64,000 bases of DNA from CAYPPG01 sp964412555 (GTDB lineage: Bacteria; Hinthialibacterota; Hinthialibacteria; Hinthialibacterales; Hinthialibacteraceae). How positions within the stretch are numbered: position 1 is the first letter of the stretch; every line of letters starts with the position of its first letter. The position numbers and the translations under genes were made by a program. The notes beneath the pieces are model-generated. The model saw nothing but the letters and a program-made list of their open reading frames with translations, did no database searches and was not told the origin of the DNA. This document shows, piece after piece, positions 42,482 through 51,679 of the stretch. The stretch is taken from NCBI GenBank assembly GCA_964412555.1, contig CAYPPG010000039.1, positions 1 through 64,000 on the forward strand, given 5' to 3'.

Positions 42482-43957
42482 ATGTTAAGCCGTGAAAAAA
42501 AATTTGTAGCTTTTTCATTGACGTTTGACGATGTTTTATTGTTACCTGGGTATTCCGACATTCTGCCGAATGAGGTGGATATTACCACACATTTCACACG
42601 AAATATTCGCCTGACAACACCCCTCTGCTCAGCCGCGATGGATACGGTTACGGAATCACGTTTGGCGATCGCTATCGCTCAAGAAGGCGGAATCGGTGTG
42701 ATTCACAAGAATATGAGCATCGCACAACAGGCGGAAGAAGTGGATAACGTCAAACGCTCAGAGAGCGGTATGATCCATAGACCGATTACCCTTGGACCGA
42801 ATGATCGAATTTCAAAAGCGTTGGAAATCATGGCGCGATATCATATCTCCGGTATCCCCGTAACAGAGAACGAAAAGTTGGTAGGGATCATCACGAACCG
42901 GGATCTGCGCTTTCTTGAGAATGAAAACGATCTCATTCGCGACCATATGACGCATGAAAACTTGGTGACTGCTCCTATAGGAACCACACTCGAAGCGGCA
43001 GAAAAAGAACTTCATAAGCATCGTATCGAAAAATTACCCGTTGTCGATAATGATGGAAAATTGCGTGGATTGATCACGATCAAAGATATCGAGAAAAAAC
43101 GTCGATTTCCGAATGCCGCCAAAGATGAATTGGGAAGGTTGCGCGTCGCGGCGGCAATTGGTGTCACCGATTCTGAAACTTCCGAACGTGCCGGCGCCCT
43201 TTTGGATGCCGGTGTGGATGCGATTGTGATCGATACAGCCCACGGTTTCAGCGGAAGAGTTGGAAATGCAGTGAATCGTATCAAAAAAGAGTATCCGAAA
43301 GCTGCTGTCGTCGCGGGTAATGTTGCTACAAGCGAGGGAGCTAAGTTTTTATGCGATAAAGGAGTGGATGCGCTCAAGGTGGGGATGGGACCGGGATCGA
43401 TTTGTACGACTCGAGTTGTCAGTGGAGCCGGTGTTCCCCAAATTAGCGCTGTATTTGATTGCGCGCTTGTGGCAAAGGAATACAAGATTCCTTTAATTGC
43501 GGATGGAGGCGTGAAATTCTCCGGAGATATTGTCAAAGCTCTCGCTGCAGGCGCCGATAGCGTGATGATCGGGAGCCTCTTTGCCGGAACAGAAGAGGCG
43601 CCGGGAGAAACGATTATCTATGAAGGGCGAACCTTTAAAGTCTATCGGGGGATGGGATCCCTGGCTGCCATGCAACAGGGCAGCAAGGATCGCTATGGGC
43701 AGGGAGAAGTGAAAGAAGCTCAAAAACTTGTTCCGGAAGGAGTAGAAGGACGGGTTCCTTATAAAGGAAGCCTTTCCGGCTATATCTTGCAACTTGTTGG
43801 AGGGATTCGTTCCGGGATGGGGTATTGCGGCACAATCAATATTCTTGATCTCCATGAACATGCGCGTTTTACTCAAATTACCCAAGCGAGCCTCCAGGAA
43901 AGCCATCCTCACGATGTTTTTATCACGAAAGAAGCTCCGAATTATCGTTTGGGATAA
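42482..43957 (+). CDS. guaB: IMP dehydrogenase
   Basis: Converts IMP to XMP, the first committed step of GMP synthesis. The 491 residues match the family length. Sequence features: LTFDDVLLLPGYSDILP at the start, a CBS pair at about 95-205 (GRISKALEIMARYHISGIPV-type text, with NDRISKALEIM visible), the catalytic loop GPGSICTTRVVSGAGVPQ with the active-site Cys, IADGGVKFSGDIVKALAAGA, and the flap MGSLAAMQQGSKDRY. GGTGG precedes the ATG. It stands alone between a terminator and a convergent methyltransferase gene. Confidence 0.97.
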   Translation: MLSREKKFVAFSLTFDDVLLLPGYSDILPNEVDITTHFTRNIRLTTPLCSAAMDTVTESRLAIAIAQEGGIGVIHKNMSIAQQAEEVDNVKRSESGMIHRPITLGPNDRISKALEIMARYHISGIPVTENEKLVGIITNRDLRFLENENDLIRDHMTHENLVTAPIGTTLEAAEKELHKHRIEKLPVVDNDGKLRGLITIKDIEKKRRFPNAAKDELGRLRVAAAIGVTDSETSERAGALLDAGVDAIVIDTAHGFSGRVGNAVNRIKKEYPKAAVVAGNVATSEGAKFLCDKGVDALKVGMGPGSICTTRVVSGAGVPQISAVFDCALVAKEYKIPLIADGGVKFSGDIVKALAAGADSVMIGSLFAGTEEAPGETIIYEGRTFKVYRGMGSLAAMQQGSKDRYGQGEVKEAQKLVPEGVEGRVPYKGSLSGYILQLVGGIRSGMGYCGTINILDLHEHARFTQITQASLQESHPHDVFITKEAPNYRLG

Positions 43958-43978
43958 TGAATCATAGGGGATTATGAT

Positions 43979-44746
43979 TTATCCGCGTGTTCCGAAAAGA
44001 ATCATTCTAGAGGATTGCCGGTTGTATTGATGCCCTTCAAAAGAACCGAGTGTTCCCGTAACAAAAAGATCCGCCGACTTCAGCATTTCCACCATTTCTT
44101 CACGCTCGTACAGCCGCACGGATTCAAAATACCTGTGTAGGGTACCACCCCAATTTTCAATGGTTATTTCCTTTTCGATTCGTTCTCCATCTTCGGAAAA
44201 AGAACGCTTTTCACGAATACAGTAATCACCATGCTTTTTCACAGATTCCGGAGAAAAAGTGCTGCGAATATTTTCCGGATTGAGATAATCGACTAGGAAC
44301 CACCCCCCATGCTGAAGAACACGGGCAATTTCGTGTAACACTCGCAAATTTTCAATATTGGTCTTGAAATACCCGAATGAGGTAAAAAAGGATAAAACGG
44401 CGTCAAAACTTTCCGAAGCGACAGGGAGCATACGCATATCTGCTCTGATATATCGGGCACGGGGCTTTTCCGACAGAGCGTGCTTCATCAGCGGATACGA
44501 GTAATCGATTCCGTAAACCTCTTGGAAACCTGCGCGTTTTAACGCCCGGCAGTGTCTCCCATTTCCACAGCATAAATCCAAAATTCGATGGTCTGGCAAC
44601 AGAGGAAGTACAGCGATAGCAGAGCGAATCTCTTCATCTGCGCTGTTTTCATCCCGATGTGCATACACGTCGAGATACACGTCATTGAACCAGTCACGCC
44701 ACCATCGGTTGAGTTGCGAAGTATTCTCGGTTTGAAGTATTGCCAT
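43979..44746 (-). CDS. Class I SAM-dependent methyltransferase
   Basis: A 255-residue soluble protein. Motif I is ILDLCCGNGRHCRALKRAGF, with the SAM-binding acid in VYGIDYS and motif II in ARYIRADMRMLP, then FDAVLSFFTSFGYF and LHEIARVLQHGGWFLVDYL. The combination of CCGNGRH and SFFTSFGYF is typical of Methyltransf_25/11-type small-molecule methyltransferases whose substrates are unknown. It converges on guaB with a 21-bp gap. Confidence 0.85.
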   Translation of the reverse strand: MAILQTENTSQLNRWWRDWFNDVYLDVYAHRDENSADEEIRSAIAVLPLLPDHRILDLCCGNGRHCRALKRAGFQEVYGIDYSYPLMKHALSEKPRARYIRADMRMLPVASESFDAVLSFFTSFGYFKTNIENLRVLHEIARVLQHGGWFLVDYLNPENIRSTFSPESVKKHGDYCIREKRSFSEDGERIEKEITIENWGGTLHRYFESVRLYEREEMVEMLKSADLFVTGTLGSFEGHQYNRQSSRMILFGTRG

Positions 44747-44932
44747 TGTAGATTTCCATGTTGTTGTTTAACTCAGTAGTATTGCCGAAATTTACCGATA
44801 TTCAAATAGATGGAGAATTGAGAGGATGATTCTCTTGCATACAAGAAAATTAATCATGATTTGAAATTCTTGATCCGCGATCTAGAAAAAGAGTGAAGTG
44901 ACTAAAGGTGCACAACTTTGAGGTGTGTGCTT

Positions 44933-45667
44933 TTATGAATGAACCGCCTCAAAGGTGATGCGGTGTTTATCCGAGACGGATATAGCGCGAATAAAAGCGA
45001 CAACGCGGTTGTTCATTGTATAGAGTATACGATCTAACAACAATGCGCTTTCATTGACTTCCTTTTGTAGTAAGGTGGCTTCCCTGTTTTCGAGAGATGT
45101 GATTTCGAGTGAATCTGCACATCGGATGACGGGAATCCCATATCTTTCCACAAGAAAATCAGGTATGGAACAGACACGCAAATCCTCGATTGCTAAACCG
45201 GGACACAAATCATGCGAAACGTATACCGTCTCAAGGACTAAAGGAAGATTGTCGATGGAACGAACTCTCATGACTTTGAATACTTGGTGACCGGATTCAA
45301 GACTGAACAGCTCTATCAAATCCGATGGAGGTACAGTGAGCATTTTTTGAATGACTTCCGTATCCCACTCGACACCAAAATCCAAAAATTTTTCGGTAAG
45401 CCGGGTGGAAAGCCAGATTCCATTTTTTTCGATCGGTTTTTTGACGAAAGTTCCTTTTCCGGGAATTTTTTGGATATATCCTTTACGAGTCAGCTCTTGC
45501 ATGGCTGCACGGACGACTGCCTTGCTCACAGATTGTTGATTGCAGAGATCATCTTCAGTTGGTAATTGGTCACCATCGGAATATTCACCTCGTTTGATGG
45601 TATCTTCAATAATTTCAACCAACTGCAAATACAGTTTTCTGGGGCTTTGCCGGTCAACAATCTTCAT
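44933..45667 (-). CDS. GntR-family regulator, HutC/UTRA type
   Basis: A 244-residue transcription factor. The N-terminal winged helix reads LYLQLVEIIEDTIKRGEYSDGDQLPTEDDLCNQ followed by SKAVVRAAMQELTRKGYI as separate helices. The C-terminal UTRA ligand-binding domain (about 95-240) includes FKVMRVRSIDNLPLVLETVY and the strands near the end. UTRA regulators bind sugars, sugar phosphates or amino acids. It is divergent from the Tat-exported isomerase-like gene, which is therefore a likely target. Confidence 0.9.
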   Translation of the reverse strand: MKIVDRQSPRKLYLQLVEIIEDTIKRGEYSDGDQLPTEDDLCNQQSVSKAVVRAAMQELTRKGYIQKIPGKGTFVKKPIEKNGIWLSTRLTEKFLDFGVEWDTEVIQKMLTVPPSDLIELFSLESGHQVFKVMRVRSIDNLPLVLETVYVSHDLCPGLAIEDLRVCSIPDFLVERYGIPVIRCADSLEITSLENREATLLQKEVNESALLLDRILYTMNNRVVAFIRAISVSDKHRITFEAVHS

Positions 45668-46036
45668 AATATTATAATTTCCTGCTTTTTGCGATAGAGT
45701 ATAGATTCATTTCACCTGTTCGGTCAATAGCGTAAAGAGAAAATTGTTTCACGAAAAGGGCGAATTTGTTCATATGCTGTAAAAGTTACAAGTAATTCGA
45801 GCAGCTTATCCTATTGATATGATGTTTGTAATTACTTATATTTATGAACAAAAAGACTTGTCCACGTATTCTTTGGCAGGAACGGATTTAATGAGGATGA
45901 GTCCTTCTCTACAATTCCTTGAAGTAAATGTATAATCGGAAGAAACAGATGTTTGGTATGTCCATTTCAAGTGATAGACGTGCCGATACAGGCGAGACAT
46001 CTGTGTTTGGCTATCTCGAGTAAGGAGGAAATTCAA
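45668..46036. other. Gene-free stretch between the GntR gene and the isomerase-like gene
   Basis: AT-rich, 369 bp. It must hold the divergent promoters. A TATAAT at 45931-45936 has no good -35 partner. No clear long inverted repeat of the GntR type was found by eye. Confidence 0.45.
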
Positions 46037-46915
46037 ATGGTGACTTCCATCACACGTCGTACCGCATTGGCTTCGATATCGAGTGGAGTGCTGAGCACTT
46101 CTATGCTGTTAGGCAATTCCACCGTTCATGCTTCCGAAACGAACGTCAAAGGCCGGATCAAACAATCGGTGAGCAAATGGTGTTATAACAAATATATCGA
46201 AAACAATTCGTTTGCGAAATTTTGTGAAGAATGTAAAAAAATGGGGATGGTAGGAATCGATTTGGTCAGCCCGAATGATTGGCCGGTGATTTTCGACCAT
46301 GGTCTCGTTCCGACGATGGTTCCCGGCGCTGGTGGGATCGTCAATGGATGTAATGATAAAAAAAATCATCCCGACTTGCTAAAAGATTTCAAGAAAAATA
46401 TTCAAGCCGCGGCGAAACACGATATTCGCAATGTCATCACCTTTTCCGGCAATCGACACGGCATGACCGATTATGAAGCGTGGGATAATTGTACAGCTGT
46501 CTTGAAAGAAGCGGCAAAGATTGCTGAGGCTGAGGGCGTGATTATCAATATGGAATTGCTGAACAGCAAAGTGGATCACAAAGATTATCATTGCGATCAC
46601 ACGGCTTGGGGAGCGGAACTCTGCAAACGCGTAGGCTCTTCCCATTTCCAATTGCTTTACGATATCTATCACATGCAAATTATGGAAGGAGATATTATTC
46701 GCACTATTCGAGACAATGTTCAATATATTGGTCATTTCCACACCGGGGGAAATCCGGGGCGGCACGAAATTGATAAAACGCAGGAACTGTATTACCCCGC
46801 CATCATGGAAGCGATCGCGGAACTGGATTATGACGGTTATGTCGCCCATGAGTTCGTCCCACGTCAGCCGACATTAGATACACTGAAAGAAGCTGTCGCG
46901 CTATGTGATGTTTAA
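46037..46915 (+). CDS. Tat-exported sugar phosphate isomerase/epimerase-like protein (hydroxypyruvate-isomerase-like)
   Basis: A 292-residue xylose-isomerase-like TIM barrel with a twin-arginine signal (TSITRRTALASISSG). The barrel shows MGMVGIDLVSPNDWPVI, AEGVIINMELLNSK with a metal-binding Glu, LLYDIYHMQIMEGDI with Asp/His, and YIGHFHTGGNPGRHEID with His. These positions match the metal site and active site of Hyi-type isomerases. The start is ATG 46037, with AAGGAGGA upstream, although the frame extends 28 codons back. Exported forms of this fold are common in Planctomycetota-like genomes; the substrate is unknown. The divergent GntR regulator may control it. Confidence 0.82.
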   Translation: MVTSITRRTALASISSGVLSTSMLLGNSTVHASETNVKGRIKQSVSKWCYNKYIENNSFAKFCEECKKMGMVGIDLVSPNDWPVIFDHGLVPTMVPGAGGIVNGCNDKKNHPDLLKDFKKNIQAAAKHDIRNVITFSGNRHGMTDYEAWDNCTAVLKEAAKIAEAEGVIINMELLNSKVDHKDYHCDHTAWGAELCKRVGSSHFQLLYDIYHMQIMEGDIIRTIRDNVQYIGHFHTGGNPGRHEIDKTQELYYPAIMEAIAELDYDGYVAHEFVPRQPTLDTLKEAVALCDV

Positions 46916-46939
46916 TAAAACGATGCAGTCAACGAAAAA

Positions 46940-46964
46940 CAGGGGGGAGAACTTCTCCTCCCTG
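46940..46964. other. Hairpin between isomerase-like and deaminase genes
   Basis: CAGGGGGGAGA/TCTCCTCCCTG with a 3-base loop and one mismatch, without a T-tract. It could be an attenuator or an mRNA processing site; low certainty. Confidence 0.35.
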
Positions 46965-46987
46965 GATTTCCTACAATTGAGGAGATT

Positions 46988-47611
46988 ATGGATGAGTTAA
47001 AAATTGTCGATCCAATGGGTGATGCCGATTTTTCTGAATTATCCATAGCGTTGAGTCAAAATCGCCCCTCCTGGGATGAGTATTTCATGCTGCTGGCGAA
47101 ACTGGCCGCCACACGATCGACATGCTATTCCCGCCCCGTCGGCGCAGTGATTGAGCGGGACAGAAGAGTTTTGGCGACCGGCTACAACGGAGCGCCGCCC
47201 GGTACCTGGCATTGTACCGATAAAAAAGAATGTTACTGGCGGCAGCCGCAGAATCAAACGCCGGGGATCGAACCGAAAGAGTTATCGCGCGCCATTCACG
47301 CCGAAATGAACGCCATCGCCCATGCCGCCCGCAACGGCATCAGCATCGAAGGAGGAAGCCTTTATTGCACTCTCTCCCCTTGCGTAAACTGTTTCAAGGT
47401 GTTGATCAGCGCGGGGATCAAAGAAGTGTTCTTCGAACATATTTATGATTTCAACAATCAGGGGGGCGATAAATTTTTGTTGGATTACTACGCGCAATAC
47501 AAAAATCTGATCAGCATTCAGCAATTATCTTTATCATCGACCAGCCTGGAAATCGCCAATCACTTTATCGGCGGCATTACTTCGCAACGCCGTCACGATC
47601 ATTATTCTTGA
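46988..47611 (+). CDS. Deoxycytidylate deaminase-like protein
   Basis: A 207-residue cytidine-deaminase-fold protein. Zinc and catalytic residues are visible in HAEMNAIAHAARNG (His and catalytic Glu) and LSPCVNCFKVLI (two Cys). The text before it (DEYFMLLAKLAATRSTCYSRPVGAVI, ATGYNGAPPGTWHC) fits the dCMP deaminase/ComEB family, which makes dUMP for dTTP synthesis. The C-terminal 40 residues are not conserved in obvious fashion. GAGGAG lies very close to the ATG. It may be co-transcribed with the isomerase-like gene. Confidence 0.88.
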   Translation: MDELKIVDPMGDADFSELSIALSQNRPSWDEYFMLLAKLAATRSTCYSRPVGAVIERDRRVLATGYNGAPPGTWHCTDKKECYWRQPQNQTPGIEPKELSRAIHAEMNAIAHAARNGISIEGGSLYCTLSPCVNCFKVLISAGIKEVFFEHIYDFNNQGGDKFLLDYYAQYKNLISIQQLSLSSTSLEIANHFIGGITSQRRHDHYS

Positions 47612-47629
47612 GAGAGTACGATTCTCCTT

Positions 47630-47731
47630 TTAGCCCTCTTTTTTGAGTTCTTCACAAATCACCTTCCGGATCATTTTTTCCAGATCCGTGTTGACGACAG
47701 GTCCGCGTATTCCCTTATTGAAGTCTTCCAT
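47630..47731 (-). pseudogene. Short remnant frame after the BrnT-like fragment
   Basis: A 33-codon frame, MEDFNKGIRGPVVN..., ending KKEG. Lys/Glu-rich; no family recognised. It overlaps the BrnT-like fragment in another frame. It may be the tail of an eroded toxin-antitoxin locus, or chance. Confidence 0.25.
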
Positions 47732-47780
47732 GCTTACGCAAATTTTCCCTTGCCTTATAAGAACTCCATTCGTATCTCAT
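47715..47780 (-). pseudogene. BrnT-like toxin fragment
   Basis: Translating the minus strand gives MRYEWSSYKARENLRKHG, then a stop three codons later. The first 18 residues closely resemble the start of BrnT toxins (xFEWDxxKAxxNLRKHG), but the remaining ~70 residues are absent in all frames. This looks like an eroded toxin gene. No BrnA-like antitoxin is visible. Confidence 0.4.
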
Positions 47781-47896
47781 GTCTTATTGCATGTACAAAT
47801 AGTGCACTTGTCAAGATAATGTAATTCATCCTTCGAACAAAGGGAAAATCCTATATAATAGTTTGTAAATCTCCAAGTGTTCATGTGAGAAAAATT

Positions 47897-48259
47897 ATGG
47901 GCGTAATCCATGTTACCGTAACTGTCAAAAATCCCGCCGATCCGGAAAAATCTTGGGATGGGCTGTTTCTGGTCGATACCGGCTCCACGGATTGCCTTGT
48001 TCCCCGAAAACATCTGTTGGATATCGGGCTTTTCGCCAAAGGGCAAAGGACATATGAACTTGCAGACTGCAGCGAATTAAAAATGGATATTACAGTTGCT
48101 GAAATTGAATTCCTGGGGGACATTGTGGGGGCAACAATTATCATGGGACCAGACGATGCGGAACCGATTTTGGGAGTAACTGCCTTAGAATCGGTCGGAA
48201 TTGAAGTCGATCCACGAACGCAAAAGTTGAAGCGCCTGCCGGCGGTACGGTTAAAATAA
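47897..48259 (+). CDS. Retropepsin-like (clan AA) aspartic protease domain protein
   Basis: About 120 residues; a soluble single-domain protein. The catalytic-type motif LVDTGSTDCLVP (hydrophobic-Asp-Thr-Gly-Ser) is followed at the expected distance by the second part of the fold ATIIMGPDDAEPILGVTALE (hydrophobic-hydrophobic-Gly). Family members are small bacterial clan AA proteases with few known substrates. A GTG at 47885 is an alternative start; I prefer ATG 47897, because the protein family usually begins MGxxxVxV. A TATAAT at 47854-47859 is a possible -10. Confidence 0.8.
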   Translation: MGVIHVTVTVKNPADPEKSWDGLFLVDTGSTDCLVPRKHLLDIGLFAKGQRTYELADCSELKMDITVAEIEFLGDIVGATIIMGPDDAEPILGVTALESVGIEVDPRTQKLKRLPAVRLK

Positions 48260-48367
48260 GAAGGGTTCATTCATTTTCGTTCCGGGGTGGGGAAATTTAC
48301 ACATCTCTCCTATAATATAAAATTCATGAATCCAAATTGAAATAGGTTCTACCTTGGAGATATACGT

Positions 48368-50917
48368 ATGGCCGATCCCAAATCATCCGTAGAAAACGCT
48401 TCCACTGTTCACGCCGCTGAGTCGGTTCCCGAGCATTTTCCTTTTCAAGAGATCGAAGCGAAGTGGCAGGAGCGTTGGGAGCAAAAGAATGTCTTTCAAA
48501 CGCTGGCCGAAGGCGATCCCGAGAAATTCTATTGCCTCGAAATGTTCCCGTATCCGTCCGGAAAACTGCATATGGGGCATCTGCGCAATTATGCCATCGG
48601 CGATGTCATGGCGCGGTATTACAGCATGCAAGGAAAACGTGTCCTGCATCCGATGGGCTTCGATGCGTTCGGTATGCCTGCCGAAAATGCCGCCATCAAA
48701 AACAACATCCATCCGGCGGAATGGACATACAGCAACATTCGCGAAATGGAACAGCAACAAAAAGCATTGGGGCTTTCCTATGATTGGGAACGTGAAGTAA
48801 TGACCTGCCATGAAGATTATTACAAATGGGGGCAATGGATTTTCCTCAAATTTTGGGAGCACGGTCTCGTTTATCGAAAAGAAGGATTATTGAACTGGTG
48901 CCCGACTTGTCAAACGGTGTTGGCGAACGAGCAGGTCGTCAATGGCCTTTGCTGGCGTTGCGATGACGTGGTCAAGCAAAAATACATGCCCCAATGGTTC
49001 ATCAAGATCACCCAATATGCAGAGCAGTTGCTTAAGGACTTGGATCTATTGACGGAATGGCCCCAAAAAGTGGTCATCATGCAGCGCAACTGGATTGGCC
49101 GCTCGGAAGGAGCGGAGATTATTTTCAAGGTCGCTGAGGGATCAGAGGTTGGGACGGAGATTCCGGTTTTCACCACCCGTCCGGACACGATTTTCGGCGC
49201 CACTTACATGGTTTTGGCTCCCGAACATCCGCTTGTGGAGAAACTCATCGCAGGCACACCGGAAGAAGCTTCCTGCCGCAAATTTATCGATGATGTTGGC
49301 CGCATGGATAAAGTATCCCGCATGGATGATGCAACAGTGAAAGAAGGAGTATTCACAGGATGCTATGCCATCAATCCTGTCAATCAAGAACGTGTACCGA
49401 TTTGGATCGCGAATTATGTCCTGGTGGAATATGGAACCGGAGCCATTATGGCGGTGCCCACCCACGACCAGCGCGACTTCGAATTTGCCCAAAAGTATGA
49501 TTTGCCGATGCGGCTCGTTATCAAACCGGACGATTCGGCTTTCGATTCGGCGGAGGAGATGACGGAAGCGTGGATCGAAGAAGGCCGGATGGTCAATTCC
49601 GCCCAATTTAACGGTTTGCCCAACGAAGATGGCAAAAAAGCAGTCATTCAATGGATGGAAGAACAAGGTATCGGGAAGGGAACCGTGACGTACCGTTTGC
49701 GGGATTGGGGGATTTCCCGGCAGCGGTATTGGGGAATGCCGATTCCTCTGATCCATTGCGATACCTGTGGAATTGTGCCGGTAGATGAAAAAGACCTACC
49801 CGTCAAGTTGCCCGTCGATGTAGAACTGACCGGTGAAGGCTCTCCGTTAACTCGACACGAAGGCTTTATCAAAACGGAATGTCCAAAATGTGGGACACCG
49901 GCGCGGCGGGAAACGGATACTGTGGATACATTCTTCGATTCCTCCTGGTATTTTCTCCGTTATGCCGATGCGAAGAATACGGAACGTCCCTTTGATAAAG
50001 CGGTTGTCAACGATTGGCTTCCGGTCGACTTGTATATTGGCGGAGTAGAACATGCTGTGCTTCATTTGCTCTATTCCCGCTTTTTCGTAAAAGCGTTGCG
50101 GGATATCGGTTTGCTTTCCTTTGACGAACCCTTCATCAAGTTGGTCACTCAAGGAATGGTCACCAAAGACGGCGCGAAAATGTCCAAATCGAAAGGGAAC
50201 GTTGTCGATCCTGGTGAGATTCTCGAAAAGTATGGCGCCGATGCCGCCCGGCTTTTTATCTTGTTCACCTCTCCACCCGACCGCGATCTGGAATGGAGCG
50301 ATGAAGGAGTCGTCGGTTCGGCACGTTTTGTGGACCGAGTGTATCGATTGGTTTACCGTTTTGCGCCTGCATTACGAGAAGAGAATCATACTACCGGACA
50401 AGAATTGTCCGAAGCCGCGATGAACCTGAGACGTATGTGCCATAGTGCAATCCAAGCGGTAACGACGGATATCGGCGAGCGCATGAATCTCAACACCGCG
50501 ATTGCGAAAATCATGGAATTGGTCAACGAGATGTACCGGTTTACCAGTGAAGGGAGTATACAGCCGGCCGATATGCCGGTTTTTCGAGAAGCGGTGGAAT
50601 CACTTATCATTCTGATGAATCCCTTTGCACCACACTTGTGTGACGAACTGTGGGAAGCGATCGGACAGAAAGGTTTTGTTCAACAACAACCTTGGCCGGC
50701 CTTTAATCCGGATTTCCTCAAGGTCGAAACGATGAACATAGTCGTCCAGGTCAATGGCAAAGTTCGCGGGAAAGTGGAAGTGCCAACGGGAGCGGATGAG
50801 AATATGATTTGGGATGCGGCACAAAAAGACGAGATGATCACCCGTTGGTTTACGGATAAGGAAGTGAAGAAGACGATTTATGTGCCTGGAAAACTGTTGA
50901 ATGTAGTTGTGAAATAA
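48368..50917 (+). CDS. leuS: Leucyl-tRNA synthetase
   Basis: Attaches leucine to tRNA-Leu. The 849 residues match bacterial class I LeuRS. The HIGH motif is in PSGKLHMGHLRNY (about residues 59-71), and the KMSKS motif is GAKMSKSKGN (about 602-611). The CP1 editing domain is present with TTRPDTIFGATYMVL and GAIMAVPTHDQRD. The leucine-specific domain area has CDTCGIVPV and CPKCGTPARRE, a zinc-ribbon-like pair. TTGGAGAT lies before the ATG. No T-box leader is visible in the 108-bp upstream gap. Confidence 0.98.
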   Translation: MADPKSSVENASTVHAAESVPEHFPFQEIEAKWQERWEQKNVFQTLAEGDPEKFYCLEMFPYPSGKLHMGHLRNYAIGDVMARYYSMQGKRVLHPMGFDAFGMPAENAAIKNNIHPAEWTYSNIREMEQQQKALGLSYDWEREVMTCHEDYYKWGQWIFLKFWEHGLVYRKEGLLNWCPTCQTVLANEQVVNGLCWRCDDVVKQKYMPQWFIKITQYAEQLLKDLDLLTEWPQKVVIMQRNWIGRSEGAEIIFKVAEGSEVGTEIPVFTTRPDTIFGATYMVLAPEHPLVEKLIAGTPEEASCRKFIDDVGRMDKVSRMDDATVKEGVFTGCYAINPVNQERVPIWIANYVLVEYGTGAIMAVPTHDQRDFEFAQKYDLPMRLVIKPDDSAFDSAEEMTEAWIEEGRMVNSAQFNGLPNEDGKKAVIQWMEEQGIGKGTVTYRLRDWGISRQRYWGMPIPLIHCDTCGIVPVDEKDLPVKLPVDVELTGEGSPLTRHEGFIKTECPKCGTPARRETDTVDTFFDSSWYFLRYADAKNTERPFDKAVVNDWLPVDLYIGGVEHAVLHLLYSRFFVKALRDIGLLSFDEPFIKLVTQGMVTKDGAKMSKSKGNVVDPGEILEKYGADAARLFILFTSPPDRDLEWSDEGVVGSARFVDRVYRLVYRFAPALREENHTTGQELSEAAMNLRRMCHSAIQAVTTDIGERMNLNTAIAKIMELVNEMYRFTSEGSIQPADMPVFREAVESLIILMNPFAPHLCDELWEAIGQKGFVQQQPWPAFNPDFLKVETMNIVVQVNGKVRGKVEVPTGADENMIWDAAQKDEMITRWFTDKEVKKTIYVPGKLLNVVVK

Positions 50918-50938
50918 ATTAATTTTTATCGGTGGATC

Positions 50939-51661
50939 ATGGAACGGAATGAGATGATTCTGGCTATGATTTTGGCGGCGCTTCTTTTGGCGGGAGTCGC
51001 TTATGAAAACTATCGAGGCGCACCGAAGACAGCTGAAATTGTCATTACTCATCACGATACCACCCCGTTTGATGCAACGAATACCTTTCAATCTCGATCA
51101 ACCCCACTTTTGAATGAGAATGCGCGTCCTGAATCGCCTGAATCGAATACCGACCAGAATCAACAAAGATTATTGATCTTTTTAAACACGGCCTCCCTAA
51201 CGCAGCTGCAAGAATTACCTGGAGTCGGTGAAGTATTAGCCAGCCGTATTTTTGAACGGAAAACCGATTTGGGACAATTTTCAAGTATTCAGCAAGTGCT
51301 CGAAGTGAGCGGAATAGGTACTTCGAAACTGGAAACGATGATTCAATATATCCGTACCAAGAAAGGAACGGGAACTCTCAATCCTCACGCCGTTCAACAT
51401 CCCGGTCGCTATAGACGACTTCCACCAAGTTCTTCCCTTGTGTTTACTCCGTTGCCAAAGAGACCACAGTTGCGTTCCTTAAATCGAGTGACTCAACAGG
51501 AACTGCTTGAAATTTCCGGCATCGGACCGGCTTTAGCGGATGCTATTCTTAACGCTAGACACAAACGCGGTCCATTTCGTTCTTGGCAAGAGGTTGACCA
51601 AATCTCCGGAATCGGCGAACATCGTCTGCAGCAATTGAAAAATCATTTTACCGTACCGTAA
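50939..51661 (+). CDS. ComEA-like helix-hairpin-helix protein
   Basis: A 240-residue protein with one N-terminal membrane segment (MILAMILAALLLAGVAYENY). Two HhH DNA-binding units follow: the first at about 77-140 (LNTASLTQLQELPGVGEVLA), the second at about 180-240 (LNRVTQQELLEISGIGPALA), each with the GxGx hairpin repeated. Many ComEA proteins have one pair; two separated pairs are unusual. A role in DNA uptake across the wall is inferred; no ComEC is near. It starts 22 bp after leuS. Confidence 0.82.
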   Translation: MERNEMILAMILAALLLAGVAYENYRGAPKTAEIVITHHDTTPFDATNTFQSRSTPLLNENARPESPESNTDQNQQRLLIFLNTASLTQLQELPGVGEVLASRIFERKTDLGQFSSIQQVLEVSGIGTSKLETMIQYIRTKKGTGTLNPHAVQHPGRYRRLPPSSSLVFTPLPKRPQLRSLNRVTQQELLEISGIGPALADAILNARHKRGPFRSWQEVDQISGIGEHRLQQLKNHFTVP

Positions 51662-51679
51662 GATTATTACTCCCGAAAG

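Noticed and set aside
48260..48367. T-box leader ahead of leuS
   Set aside because: The 108-bp gap is too short, and no conserved T-box or terminator/antiterminator structure is visible.
49142..49756. Open frame of 204 codons on the minus strand inside leuS
   Set aside because: Antisense to the conserved editing domain of leuS; composition is that of a mirror frame.
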